Assembly: GCF_902498065.1 (NCBI RefSeq)
Contig: NZ_CABVIR010000003.1
Span: 1 to 64,000, forward strand
Length of the DNA stretch: 64,000 bases
Direction: 5' to 3'
Origin: Pseudomonas fluorescens
GTDB taxonomy: Bacteria; Pseudomonadota; Gammaproteobacteria; Pseudomonadales; Pseudomonadaceae
Under the pieces are notes generated by a model. The model did no database searches, was not told the origin of the DNA, and saw only the letters and a list, made by a program, of their open reading frames with translations. Shown here in pieces: positions 41,127 to 48,822 of this stretch (the stretch's first letter is position 1; each line of letters starts with the position of its first letter). Position numbers and translations under genes: made by a program.

Positions 41127-41794
41127 CAGGCCACCTGCGTCTGTGGTTGCTGACGGATAAGCTCGGTGCTTGAGCCGAGGACGCAGCCGCTACTTTTGAT
41201 CAACAGCGTTTGAGGAATGTGTTGGCGCACGGCGGCGAGGTCATGACAGACGACCACCAGGGTTCGGCCTTCGGCGTGCCAGGCGTGGATGTTTTTCCAC
41301 AGCAGTGATTGACCGAGCTCATCGAGGGCGGCGTGAGGTTCGTCGAGCAACAGTAAGGGGGCGTCGGCGAGGCTCAATCGGGCGAGCAGGGCGCGCTGCA
41401 GTTCGCCGCCAGAAAGGGCCATCAATGGGCGCTGTTCCAGGCCGGTCAGGCACCAGTTTTCCAGCACGGATTTGAGACGTTGGCTTCGGACGTCGGGGGA
41501 TTGCTTGCTGCCCCAAAAACCCGCCGCGACCAACTCTTGCAGGCTGATTGGGAATTGCCGGTCAAGGTGCTGTTGCTGGGGCAGAAACGACAGTGAGCCT
41601 TTGCGTGGAACATCAAGGATGACTTTTCCGGTTAAGGGTTTTTGCAGACCGGCGATGACTTTCAACAGGCTGCTTTTGCCTGAGCCATTGGACCCGATCA
41701 CAGCGGTCAGGCTGCCTTGGTTCAGTTCGACATCTACCGGTGGCGTCAGCGGTTGGCCCGGTGCGCCCCAGCTCAACGCCTCGCAGCGAATCAC
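41126..41794 (-). CDS. Zn/Mn-type ABC transporter ATPase
   Basis: 222 residues. Walker A GSNGSGKSS, signature LSGGELQRALLARL, Walker B LLLLDEPHAALDE and His-loop VVVCHDL are present. The frame is open from an ATG at 41812, but the GTG at 41794 has GGGAGG five bases upstream and overlaps the folE2 stop as GTGA, so it is preferred. Confidence 0.9.
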   Translation of the reverse strand: MIRCEALSWGAPGQPLTPPVDVELNQGSLTAVIGSNGSGKSSLLKVIAGLQKPLTGKVILDVPRKGSLSFLPQQQHLDRQFPISLQELVAAGFWGSKQSPDVRSQRLKSVLENWCLTGLEQRPLMALSGGELQRALLARLSLADAPLLLLDEPHAALDELGQSLLWKNIHAWHAEGRTLVVVCHDLAAVRQHIPQTLLIKSSGCVLGSSTELIRQQPQTQVA

Positions 41795-42687
41795 GCGGCC
41801 TCCCAATTCCATCGGCTTTCGGCGACGGCGTCGTGGGCGTGCAGGCTTTCGGCGTGGACGACTTTCAGGTGGAAGGCGTTGATGCCAGGCGAGCGCTTCA
41901 ATGCCAGATTTAAACGTCGAGCCGCGTCTTCGCAGAACATCAGGTTTTGCCCGTTGGCCAGCGCGAAGGCTTGTTCGTCGGCACGCTTTACCGCGGTTTG
42001 GACGGCGGTGCCGAGGGCGGCTTCGGCGTCGTTGATCAGGGTAATCAGCGGCAAGTCATCGAGATAATCACCGAGGCGCAACGTCAACTGCGCATTGCTG
42101 CGTTGACTGTGCGGCGTGGCAACAATGCCTTTTGTGGAACCTAGCCAAGCCAAAACATCAGCGTGTTGCAGCGGCTGGTTGGCGAAGTCATCGACGAATT
42201 GCTGCTGAATCAACTGCCGAGCCAGTGCGGCTGAGCAGGGGCAAGTTGAGGAATAAGAGATGTCGATTTTTAGTTCCACGTGGAACATCGCGTTTTTCAA
42301 ACGTGCATTGATGCTGACTGGATAGGATTTCCAACCGGCCAAGGGACTGATCAGCGCGGGTCGTTTGAGCAAGAAATCTGCGTGGATTGTCAGGTAAGCG
42401 CTGTTGGACAAACCTTCATGGGTATCGAGAAATCGCTGCAAGACACGCCGCAATAGGGCCGGCGTCAGGTTTTCCTGCTCGAGCATTTCCAGCGCCAGGT
42501 ACAGCCGCGACATATGAATGCCGCGCGCTTCTCCATCATCGAGGCTCACACCTGCATCGGCCTTCGCGCTCAATCGCTGGCCATTGAATAGAACTGGAAG
42601 AGCAATGCCACACATGCCCACCCATTCAAGTGGCAGGGCTTGGCGTGAGGCCTGCGCGGCGATATCCGGCAGAGTCAGCGCATTCAT
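41791..42687 (-). CDS. folE2: GTP cyclohydrolase IB (FolE2)
   Basis: First step of folate synthesis, using an enzyme that does not depend strictly on zinc and so replaces FolE when zinc is scarce. 298 residues from ATG 42687; a second in-frame ATG at 42699 would add four residues. The conserved Cys149 lies in STCPCSAALAR. A Zur-like box lies 31 bases upstream and a parS-like site lies inside (42272, codons for FHVEL). First gene of a seven-gene operon. Confidence 0.93.
   Translation of the reverse strand: MNALTLPDIAAQASRQALPLEWVGMCGIALPVLFNGQRLSAKADAGVSLDDGEARGIHMSRLYLALEMLEQENLTPALLRRVLQRFLDTHEGLSNSAYLTIHADFLLKRPALISPLAGWKSYPVSINARLKNAMFHVELKIDISYSSTCPCSAALARQLIQQQFVDDFANQPLQHADVLAWLGSTKGIVATPHSQRSNAQLTLRLGDYLDDLPLITLINDAEAALGTAVQTAVKRADEQAFALANGQNLMFCEDAARRLNLALKRSPGINAFHLKVVHAESLHAHDAVAESRWNWEAA
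42272..42287. other. parS-like ParB binding site
   Basis: AGTTCCACGTGGAACA matches parS TGTTCCACGTGGAACA at 15 of 16 positions, with an intact 14-bp palindrome. It lies within folE2, about 38 kb from parB and 12 kb from the first site. Confidence 0.85.
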
Positions 42688-42717
42688 GAGCAGGTCCATC
42701 GTGGAAGTCGGTTCGAC

Positions 42718-42734
42718 ATGTTATGTTATTACAT
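42718..42734. promoter_or_regulatory. Zur-like box between folE2 and the amidase relic
   Basis: ATGTTATGTTATTACAT matches ATGTTATANTATAACAT at 14 of 16 defined positions. It serves folE2 on the minus strand and faces the amidase relic on the plus strand. Operator function is inferred from sequence and gene content. Confidence 0.7.
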
Positions 42735-42772
42735 TGGAATCGACTACGCCTTTTTCACGAGCGGCTCTCACC

Positions 42773-42916
42773 ATGCACAGACGTCACTTGCTCATGGCGC
42801 AGCGAGAGAACGGCGCGGACCTGTTGGGGGCGCCGTCGATCCTGCTGGAAACCAGCTTCATTTCCAACGCTCGCGACAATCAGCTGCTGCTCACAGCACC
42901 GCATCAGCAGGCCTAG
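42773..42916 (+). pseudogene. Internally deleted N-acetylmuramoyl-L-alanine amidase remnant
   Basis: Only 47 codons. It begins MHRRHLLM, like the start of an exported amidase, then passes directly into the late part of an Amidase_3 domain: AQRENGADLLG, and then SILLETSFISN with the catalytic-site Glu. The signal peptide and most of the zinc-dependent domain are missing. In P. aeruginosa an amidase gene (amiA) stands beside the folE2 homologue in a Zur-controlled cluster, so this is probably its relic. The frame is still open, so a short peptide could be made. The stop overlaps the convergent gene by four bases. Confidence 0.7.
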
Positions 42917-43290
42917 CAGCCCGTAATCCGGCTGCAGGTGAACCTGGCGCTGCTACCGCCGGAGCTGGAAAACCGATTGATGGTGGTCCAGCCGACCCGA
43001 CGGTTATAGCCCACCCAGGCTTCGCCGTCGGAAGCGATCCCGGTGAAGAATGTCAGTTGCCCGTAGCGACTGTTGGTTTGCGCCCAATAGCGCTTGCCCG
43101 CCCGTTCGAAGCCGCGCAAGTAGATCGTACTGCCGACGGTGTTGACGCTGTAAGCATTGCCGTCCGCATCCACACAGGCCAGCAGGTTGGCGCTGCGAGT
43201 GCAGGTGGCAAGGCTCGGGATTTGCGCCCAGGTGTCTACGGCGAGCAGCAGCGAAACGCTCATCAGCGTTAATTTCAGGGCAATGCGCAT
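42913..43290 (-). CDS. Small secreted protein of unknown function (zinc-starvation locus)
   Basis: 125 residues from ATG 43290. Signal peptide 1-22 (ending TWAQ). The mature part has Cys residues in ATCTRSANLLACVDADGNAY and at the C-terminus (FTCSRITGC) and a repeated aromatic pattern (RYWAQTNSRYGQL, GWTTINRF). I do not recognise the family. Divergent from the CobW-type GTPase gene across a strong Zur box, so it is probably induced by zinc shortage and may act in the periplasm. Confidence 0.7.
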   Translation of the reverse strand: MRIALKLTLMSVSLLLAVDTWAQIPSLATCTRSANLLACVDADGNAYSVNTVGSTIYLRGFERAGKRYWAQTNSRYGQLTFFTGIASDGEAWVGYNRRVGWTTINRFSSSGGSSARFTCSRITGC

Positions 43291-43368
43291 GGGATTTCTC
43301 ACAGGGCGGGCGGGCTCCAGCATCGTGCCCTTAGTCACGGTCGGCAAGAGGGGAGTGGTTTAATTGCA

Positions 43369-43385
43369 TTGTTATACTATAACAT
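43369..43385. promoter_or_regulatory. Zur box between secreted protein gene and CobW GTPase gene
   Basis: TTGTTATACTATAACAT matches ATGTTATANTATAACAT at all defined positions but the first; the 15-mer TGTTATACTATAACA is a perfect palindrome around C. It is 51 bases before the GTPase start and 79 before the divergent gene. Confidence 0.85.
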
Positions 43386-43435
43386 TAAATTAAGCCCGAC
43401 ACTGCGACCGGGCATCTCCTGTGAGGATCAACCTG

Positions 43436-44644
43436 ATGCCCAATCGTCTCCCTGTGACCGTCCTGTCGGGCTTTCTCGGCGCCGGAAAAAGCACGCTGCT
43501 CAACTACGTGCTGCGTAACCGTGAAAACCTGCGAGTCGCCGTGATCGTCAACGACATGAGCGAAATCAACATTGATGGCAGCGAAGTTCAGCGTGATGTC
43601 ACCCTGAACCGTGCCGAAGAAAAACTCGTGGAAATGAGCAACGGCTGCATCTGCTGCACCTTGCGTGAAGACCTGCTGGAAGAAGTCGGCAAACTCGCCA
43701 GGGACGGTCGCTTCGACTACTTGCTGATCGAATCCACCGGCATTTCCGAGCCCCTTCCCGTGGCGGAAACCTTCACGTTCCGCGACGAAGAAGGGCAGAG
43801 CCTGGCCGACATCGCGCGGCTCGACACCATGGTCACTGTGGTCGATGGCATGAACTTCCTGCTCGACTATCAGGCCGCCGAAAGCCTCGCCTCCCGTGGC
43901 GAAACCCTGGGCGAGGAGGACGAACGCTCGATCACCGATCTATTGATCGAGCAGATCGAATTCGCCGACGTGATCCTGATCAGCAAGATCGATTTGATCA
44001 GCAGCCGCGAGCGTCAGGAGTTGATCGCGATCCTCGAACGCTTGAACTCGCAAGCCGACATCATCCCGATGGTCATGGGCGAAATTGCGCTGAAGAAGAT
44101 CCTCAACACCGGTCGCTTCGACTTTGAAAAAGCGGCGCAGGCGCCAGGCTGGTTACAGGAGCTTCGCGGTGAACACGTGCCGGAAACCGAGGAGTACGGC
44201 ATCGCTTCCACCGCGTATCGAGCTCGCAGGCCGTTTCATCCACAGCGCTTTTTCAGCTTCATCGACCGTCCTTGGGTGAATGGCAAACTGTTGCGTTCGA
44301 AAGGGTTTTTCTGGCTGGCGAGCAAACCCATGGACGCGGGCAGTTGGTCTCAGGCGGGCGGTTTGATGCGCCATGGTTTTGCCGGACGCTGGTGGCGTTT
44401 TGTGCCGAAAACCCAGTGGCCGCAGGATGAAGAAAGCACCGCCGGGATCATGCAAAACTGGACCGCCGCCACTGGCGATTGTCGGCAGGAGCTGGTGTTC
44501 ATTGGCCAGAACATCGACTTCAACTTACTCACCACGGAACTGGACGACTGCTTGCTGAGTGATGAAGAAATGGCCTCAGGCATTGAAGGCTGGCGCTTGT
44601 TGCCCGATCCATTCGGCCCCTGGGATGAAGAGGAAGCCGCCTGA
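43436..44644 (+). CDS. CobW/COG0523-family GTPase (putative zinc metallochaperone)
   Basis: 402 residues from ATG 43436 (TGAGGA upstream). Walker [10 protein letters not shown] (13-21), metal-binding CXCC motif [11 protein letters not shown] near 70, NKXD-like SKID near 185, and a C-terminal CobW_C domain. Zur-controlled members of this family hydrolyse GTP and supply zinc to target proteins. The strong Zur box upstream supports this. The stop shares a base with the DUF1826 start (TGATG). Confidence 0.92.
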   Translation: MPNRLPVTVLSGFLGAGKSTLLNYVLRNRENLRVAVIVNDMSEINIDGSEVQRDVTLNRAEEKLVEMSNGCICCTLREDLLEEVGKLARDGRFDYLLIESTGISEPLPVAETFTFRDEEGQSLADIARLDTMVTVVDGMNFLLDYQAAESLASRGETLGEEDERSITDLLIEQIEFADVILISKIDLISSRERQELIAILERLNSQADIIPMVMGEIALKKILNTGRFDFEKAAQAPGWLQELRGEHVPETEEYGIASTAYRARRPFHPQRFFSFIDRPWVNGKLLRSKGFFWLASKPMDAGSWSQAGGLMRHGFAGRWWRFVPKTQWPQDEESTAGIMQNWTAATGDCRQELVFIGQNIDFNLLTTELDDCLLSDEEMASGIEGWRLLPDPFGPWDEEEAA

Positions 44645-45294
44645 TGCTGGCCCCGACCTTGAAGTTGCGACCGGTCATTAGTCAGGTTCAGGGCGAGACG
44701 CCGCAAGCCCTCGCGCGGATTCTGGACGACGGCGTGAACCTCGCTATTTGGCAGCGTCGGCTCCCGGTGCACATCGCCGATTTCGGCGGTTTGTTGCTGT
44801 CCCTGAACGAACCGTTGGCCGAGTCGCTGGTGTTGGAAATACCCGGTGACGACACCGAGCCCAATCTGCAGGGACTGGCCTCGGGCTTCAGCGATCTTGA
44901 GGGGTATGAAGGCTTTATCGCCGACGTTTCCTGGCTGGTCAGTGCATTCGCCTGTCTGTTGGGCGCCCAGCGTATCGGCGTGCGTCTGCGGGTTCTGGAC
45001 AAAGCCATGTGCCCGCGTTTTCACGTCGATCATGTGCCGGTGCGCTTGATCACCACGTATGCCGGAATCGGCAGCGAATGGCTGAAGGAGGGCGCAATGG
45101 ATCGTCGCCAATTAAGCAAACCTGAAGCCGAACCCACAGATGATTCGCTGATCCAGCAGATCGGCAGCGGTTATGTGGCTTTACTCAAGGGCGAGAAATG
45201 GCACGGCAACGAAGGCTTTGGCCTGATTCACCGTTCGCCGCAACTCGCGACGGGCGAGCGCCGCTTGATCCTGACCCTCGACTGGCTGAATTAG
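44644..45294 (+). CDS. DUF1826 family protein
   Basis: 216 residues. The stretch CPRFHVDHVPVRLITTYAG has an HxDH pattern that could bind metal; this region and the C-terminal RRLILTLDW are typical of DUF1826. Coupled to the CobW GTPase gene, so it is probably Zur controlled and may be its partner. Function unknown. Confidence 0.82.
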   Translation: MLAPTLKLRPVISQVQGETPQALARILDDGVNLAIWQRRLPVHIADFGGLLLSLNEPLAESLVLEIPGDDTEPNLQGLASGFSDLEGYEGFIADVSWLVSAFACLLGAQRIGVRLRVLDKAMCPRFHVDHVPVRLITTYAGIGSEWLKEGAMDRRQLSKPEAEPTDDSLIQQIGSGYVALLKGEKWHGNEGFGLIHRSPQLATGERRLILTLDWLN

Positions 45295-45298
45295 CGGA

Positions 45299-45655
45299 TC
45301 AAGGCTTGAGCCAGTTGCCCTGGCTCTGGCCTTCGCAAAAAGGCTTCAGGTACGCCGCGTCGGTGGCCACGCCGTAATAGTGAATATCCTGCCGGTAAGG
45401 CATATTGGCGACCTGGGCATTGCTGCACACGCCGAATGCGCCGCCGGGGCATTGGTCGACGTATTGCACGTCGACTTTTTGGCCAGGAAGGTTGGGCTGA
45501 CAGAAGCCATCGGCGAAGAGTTTTTCCGGGATGTTGCGGTTCTGCTGGCAGACTTTTACGTCGAGTCGCTCAGCCGTGCTATGTACCACGCAGGCCTGGG
45601 CCAGCGCCTCGCCGCAAACCAGCGCCAGAAGCAACGTCCAGCCAATCAACCGCAT
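45299..45655 (-). CDS. Small Cys-rich secreted protein of unknown function
   Basis: 118 residues with a very strong ribosome site (GAGGAGGTAAAGG before the ATG). Signal peptide 1-19 (ending ALAQ). Six Cys in the mature part (ACVVH, VCQQN, FCQPN, QCPGG, VCSNA, FCEGQ), enough for three disulfides. The family is not recognised. Convergent with the DUF1826 gene and divergent from the second CobW gene 27 bases away. Confidence 0.7.
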   Translation of the reverse strand: MRLIGWTLLLALVCGEALAQACVVHSTAERLDVKVCQQNRNIPEKLFADGFCQPNLPGQKVDVQYVDQCPGGAFGVCSNAQVANMPYRQDIHYYGVATDAAYLKPFCEGQSQGNWLKP

Positions 45656-45682
45656 CCTTTACCTCCTCAGAAAACACTCACC

Positions 45683-46648
45683 ATGTTGCAGAACATTCCC
45701 ACACACGTCATTGCCGGCCCCTTGGGCGCAGGCAAGACCAGTTTGATCAAGCATCTGTTGGCGCAGCGACCGGCGAACGAGCGCTGGGCGGTGTTGATCA
45801 ACGAGTTTGGCCAGATCGGCCTCGACGCTGCGTTGCTGACCCGGGACGCCGATGGTATCGCAATGGGCGAAGTGGCCGGGGGCTGTTTGTGTTGCGTCAA
45901 TGGTGCGCCGTTTCAGATCGGTCTCGGTCGTTTGCTGCGCAAGGCACGGCCGGATCGGTTGTTCATCGAGCCGTCCGGACTGGGCCATCCGGCGCAGTTG
46001 CTCAGGCAATTGCATGAGGCGCCGTGGCTGGGTGTGCTGGCCGTTCAGCCCTGCGTGCTGGTGCTGGATGCCCAAGCGCTGGCGGCCGGCAAACCGTTGC
46101 CTGTGACGCAGCAGGAGGCATTGGGCAGCGCCGGATTGCTGTTGCTGAACAAGTCGGAAAATCTCGACACAAGCGATCGTCAGCGAATCGTCGCGCAGTT
46201 GCCGGAACGGCGTGTGTACTGGACGCAGCAGGCCGTGTTGCCGTTGAGCGAGTTACCAGGCCTGGAGGCGCGGGCTGTGGCGGGTGTGGATAACTTCGTC
46301 CCACCCACAGGATTAGCGCAGATGCCGGCCATCTGGACCGATCCCGAGGTGCCGATTTGCTTGAGTCAAGATCAGGAGGGTGGCTGGAGCATCGGTTGGC
46401 GCTGGCATCCGCGCCAGACTTTCGATTCCGCCCGCGTTGGCCGGTGGCTCGAAAGCCTTGCGTGGCGGCGGGCCAAGTTGGTTATCCACAGCACCGAGGG
46501 TTGGATTTCGGCGAATGCCCTGGATAACTCGCCGCTGGATTGGCAGCCCAGCGAATGGCGCCGGGATTCGCGGATCGAGCTGATTTTCAGTGCGCCGCAG
46601 GAAGTTGATGCGTTGCAAAGGGCACTGGCCGACTGCCGATTGAATTAA
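45683..46648 (+). CDS. Second CobW/COG0523-family GTPase
   Basis: 321 residues from ATG 45683. Walker A GPLGAGKTS (10-18), CXCC motif GGCLCCVNG near 72, and NKSE in place of NKXD. Smaller than the first paralogue, with a degraded C-terminal domain. Two DnaA boxes lie inside (46285, 46482). No Zur box was seen upstream. It overlaps the convergent DUF3301 gene by four bases. Confidence 0.85.
   Translation: MLQNIPTHVIAGPLGAGKTSLIKHLLAQRPANERWAVLINEFGQIGLDAALLTRDADGIAMGEVAGGCLCCVNGAPFQIGLGRLLRKARPDRLFIEPSGLGHPAQLLRQLHEAPWLGVLAVQPCVLVLDAQALAAGKPLPVTQQEALGSAGLLLLNKSENLDTSDRQRIVAQLPERRVYWTQQAVLPLSELPGLEARAVAGVDNFVPPTGLAQMPAIWTDPEVPICLSQDQEGGWSIGWRWHPRQTFDSARVGRWLESLAWRRAKLVIHSTEGWISANALDNSPLDWQPSEWRRDSRIELIFSAPQEVDALQRALADCRLN
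46285..46490. other. Two perfect DnaA boxes inside the second CobW gene
   Basis: Exact TTATCCACA at 46285-46293 (-) and 46482-46490 (+), 190 bases apart in opposite orientation and 25 kb from the nearest other box. Confidence 0.65.
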
Positions 46649-47058
46649 GGACGCCACTTGGTGTGATCTTGCCGCCACTGACTAAGCTCAATCACTTCAG
46701 CGCGCGGCTTCGCGACATCCACCACTGCAGGCGTGTCGTCGAACGGTATCGGGTAGGGCGCCAGTTCGATCTGCGCGCTATGGGCGCCGAACTGGGTGAT
46801 GGTGCCGTTGTGGCGGGTTTCGCCGGTCACCGTGAACTCGAAGTTGTACACGCGGGCCAAGCGTCGCCGACCGTTGGCATCCTTGATGAAAGCGATTTTT
46901 TTCAGCGCCACGTTGCCGTCCAGCAACTCGATCCCGAGCTTGCCGCAGTGCTGCTTGACCCGCTCCAACGCACGCTCGCGCAAGCCATGGTTGTGCCACA
47001 GCCACGCGCCGCCGGTGGCCAGCAGCATCAGCACGAAGATATTTCCGAGGGTCAGCAT
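46645..47058 (-). CDS. DUF3301 family membrane protein
   Basis: 137 residues from ATG 47058. One N-terminal membrane helix (1-19), then VKQHCGKLGIELLDGNVALK and RRRLARVYNFEFT, the DUF3301 pattern. Probably an inner membrane protein with a cytoplasmic domain. Function unknown. Confidence 0.8.
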   Translation of the reverse strand: MLTLGNIFVLMLLATGGAWLWHNHGLRERALERVKQHCGKLGIELLDGNVALKKIAFIKDANGRRRLARVYNFEFTVTGETRHNGTITQFGAHSAQIELAPYPIPFDDTPAVVDVAKPRAEVIELSQWRQDHTKWRP

Positions 47059-47176
47059 CAACAGGGTGCTCCAACAAGATAGTGCCAGCTTAACTGCGTC
47101 GCCGGTCTGTCGTACAGGCTGCGTTTAGTCGCATACTGCGCGGCTCGAATTTCAATCGTTTTACGGAACTCACCGC

Positions 47177-48049
47177 ATGAAACGTACGCCCCATCTGCTC
47201 GCCATCCAGTCCCACGTGGTGTTCGGCCACGCTGGCAACAGCGCCGCGGTTTTCCCGATGCAGCGGGTCGGGGTGAATGTCTGGCCGCTCAACACCGTGC
47301 AGTTCTCCAACCACACCCAATATGGCCAGTGGGCGGGTGAAGTGATGTCGCCGCACCAGATTCCTGAATTGGTCGAAGGTATTGCGGCGATTGGCGAGTT
47401 GGGCAATTGCGATGCCGTATTGTCCGGTTACCTTGGCAGTGCGGCGCAGGGCCGGGCGATTCTGACGGGGGTGGCGCGGATCAAATCGATGAATCCCAAG
47501 GCGCTGTATCTATGCGATCCGGTGATGGGCCATCCAGAGAAGGGCTGCAGCGTGCCGGCCGAAGTCAGCGATTTCCTGCTGGAAGAAGCGGCTGCCGTGG
47601 CGGACTTCATGTGCCCGAACCAGCTGGAGCTGGACAGTTTCTCAGGGCGCAAGCCGCAGTCTCTGTTCGATTGCCTGGCCATGGCGCGAGCGTTGCTGGC
47701 GCGCGGCCCGCAAGCGGTGCTGGTCAAGCATCTGTCCTATCCCGGCAAACCGGCGGATGCGTTTGAGATGTTGCTGGTGACGAGTGAAGGCAGTTGGCAC
47801 CTGCGACGTCCGATGCTGGCGTTTCCGCGTCAGCCGGTGGGCGTCGGCGACCTGACGTCCGGGCTGTTTCTGGCGCGTGTACTGTTGGGAGACAACCTGG
47901 TGGCGGCGTTCGAATTTGCTGCGTCGGCAGTGCATGAAGTACTGCTGGAAACCCAGGCGTGCGCCAGTTACGAGCTGGAGCTGGTTCGGGCGCAGGACCG
48001 GATTGCGCATCCGCGAGTGCGGTTCGAAGCGACGGCGATCAGTCTCTGA
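47177..48049 (+). CDS. pdxY: Pyridoxal kinase PdxY
   Basis: Salvage of vitamin B6 by phosphorylation of pyridoxal. 290 residues, ribokinase fold. [20 protein letters not shown] at the N-terminus, [12 protein letters not shown] in the middle and [12 protein letters not shown] (anion hole and catalytic Asp) near the C-terminus are characteristic. Confidence 0.94.
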   Translation: MKRTPHLLAIQSHVVFGHAGNSAAVFPMQRVGVNVWPLNTVQFSNHTQYGQWAGEVMSPHQIPELVEGIAAIGELGNCDAVLSGYLGSAAQGRAILTGVARIKSMNPKALYLCDPVMGHPEKGCSVPAEVSDFLLEEAAAVADFMCPNQLELDSFSGRKPQSLFDCLAMARALLARGPQAVLVKHLSYPGKPADAFEMLLVTSEGSWHLRRPMLAFPRQPVGVGDLTSGLFLARVLLGDNLVAAFEFAASAVHEVLLETQACASYELELVRAQDRIAHPRVRFEATAISL

Positions 48050-48068
48050 TTACGCGTCGCACCCGTTC

Positions 48069-48102
48069 GCTCACTCCCACATAGATCCCTGTGGGAGTGA
48101 GC
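48069..48102. repeat. REP palindrome downstream of pdxY
   Basis: Perfect 13-bp inverted repeat GCTCACTCCCACA (48069-48081) and TGTGGGAGTGAGC (48090-48102), followed by CTGCTCGCGATGG as in other REP copies. Between converging genes. Confidence 0.75.
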
Positions 48103-48138
48103 CTGCTCGCGATGGTTATCTGAAGCTGATAACAGCCC

Positions 48139-48621
48139 TCAAGCGTCGCCCTTGATCTCCTGATAGCGCTTTTCCAGTTCCTGACGAATCTGACGACGCT
48201 GCTGGGCCTGCATGAAACGGCGTTTGTCTTCGCTGTTCTGCGGTTGCAACGGCGGCACGGTGGCCGGTTTACGGTCGTCGTCTACCGCGACCATGGTGAA
48301 GAAGCAACTATTGGTGTGGCGCACCGAGCGCTCGCGGATGTTTTCGGTCACCACCTTGATGCCGACCTCCATGGACGTGTTGCCGGTGTAGTTGACCGAC
48401 GCCAGGAAGGTCACCAGTTCGCCAACATGGATCGGCTCGCGAAAAATTACCTGATCCACCGACAGGGTGACCACGTAGCGGCCGGCATAGCGGCTGGCAC
48501 AGGCGTAGGCCACTTCGTCCAGGTACTTGAGCAAGGTGCCGCCGTGGACATTGCCAGAGAAGTTGGCCATGTCGGGGGTCATCAGTACCGTCATCGACAG
48601 CTGGGCATTTCCGGGTTCCAT
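48139..48621 (-). CDS. Hotdog-fold acyl-CoA thioesterase
   Basis: 160 residues from ATG 48621 (GTGAGAA upstream). TPDMANFSGNVHGGTLLKYLDEVAY carries the Asn-His-Gly-Gly and acidic residues of YciA/BFIT-type thioesterases. Cleaves acyl-CoA; chain length preference unknown. Confidence 0.88.
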   Translation of the reverse strand: MEPGNAQLSMTVLMTPDMANFSGNVHGGTLLKYLDEVAYACASRYAGRYVVTLSVDQVIFREPIHVGELVTFLASVNYTGNTSMEVGIKVVTENIRERSVRHTNSCFFTMVAVDDDRKPATVPPLQPQNSEDKRRFMQAQQRRQIRQELEKRYQEIKGDA

Positions 48622-48822
48622 AGCGTTCTCACGGTTCAAGGCAGGTTTCGGAGGAGTGCACCTCTGTGGGTGCCTGGTCGGTTTTTTCAAACCACAGTTA
48701 TCGGGACGCCGGGCGGGTGATCGTCGTCACGCCGGATCGATCTGTTTCCATATATTGCACCGCCTTTCTGGCGGAAGTCGCGGTGTTACCCTCCGAAAGT
48801 CCACCTTAAGGAGCCCCACACC

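Noticed and set aside
41600..41612. Third parS site (GCGTGGAACA)
   Set aside because: Only the right half matches; the palindrome is absent.
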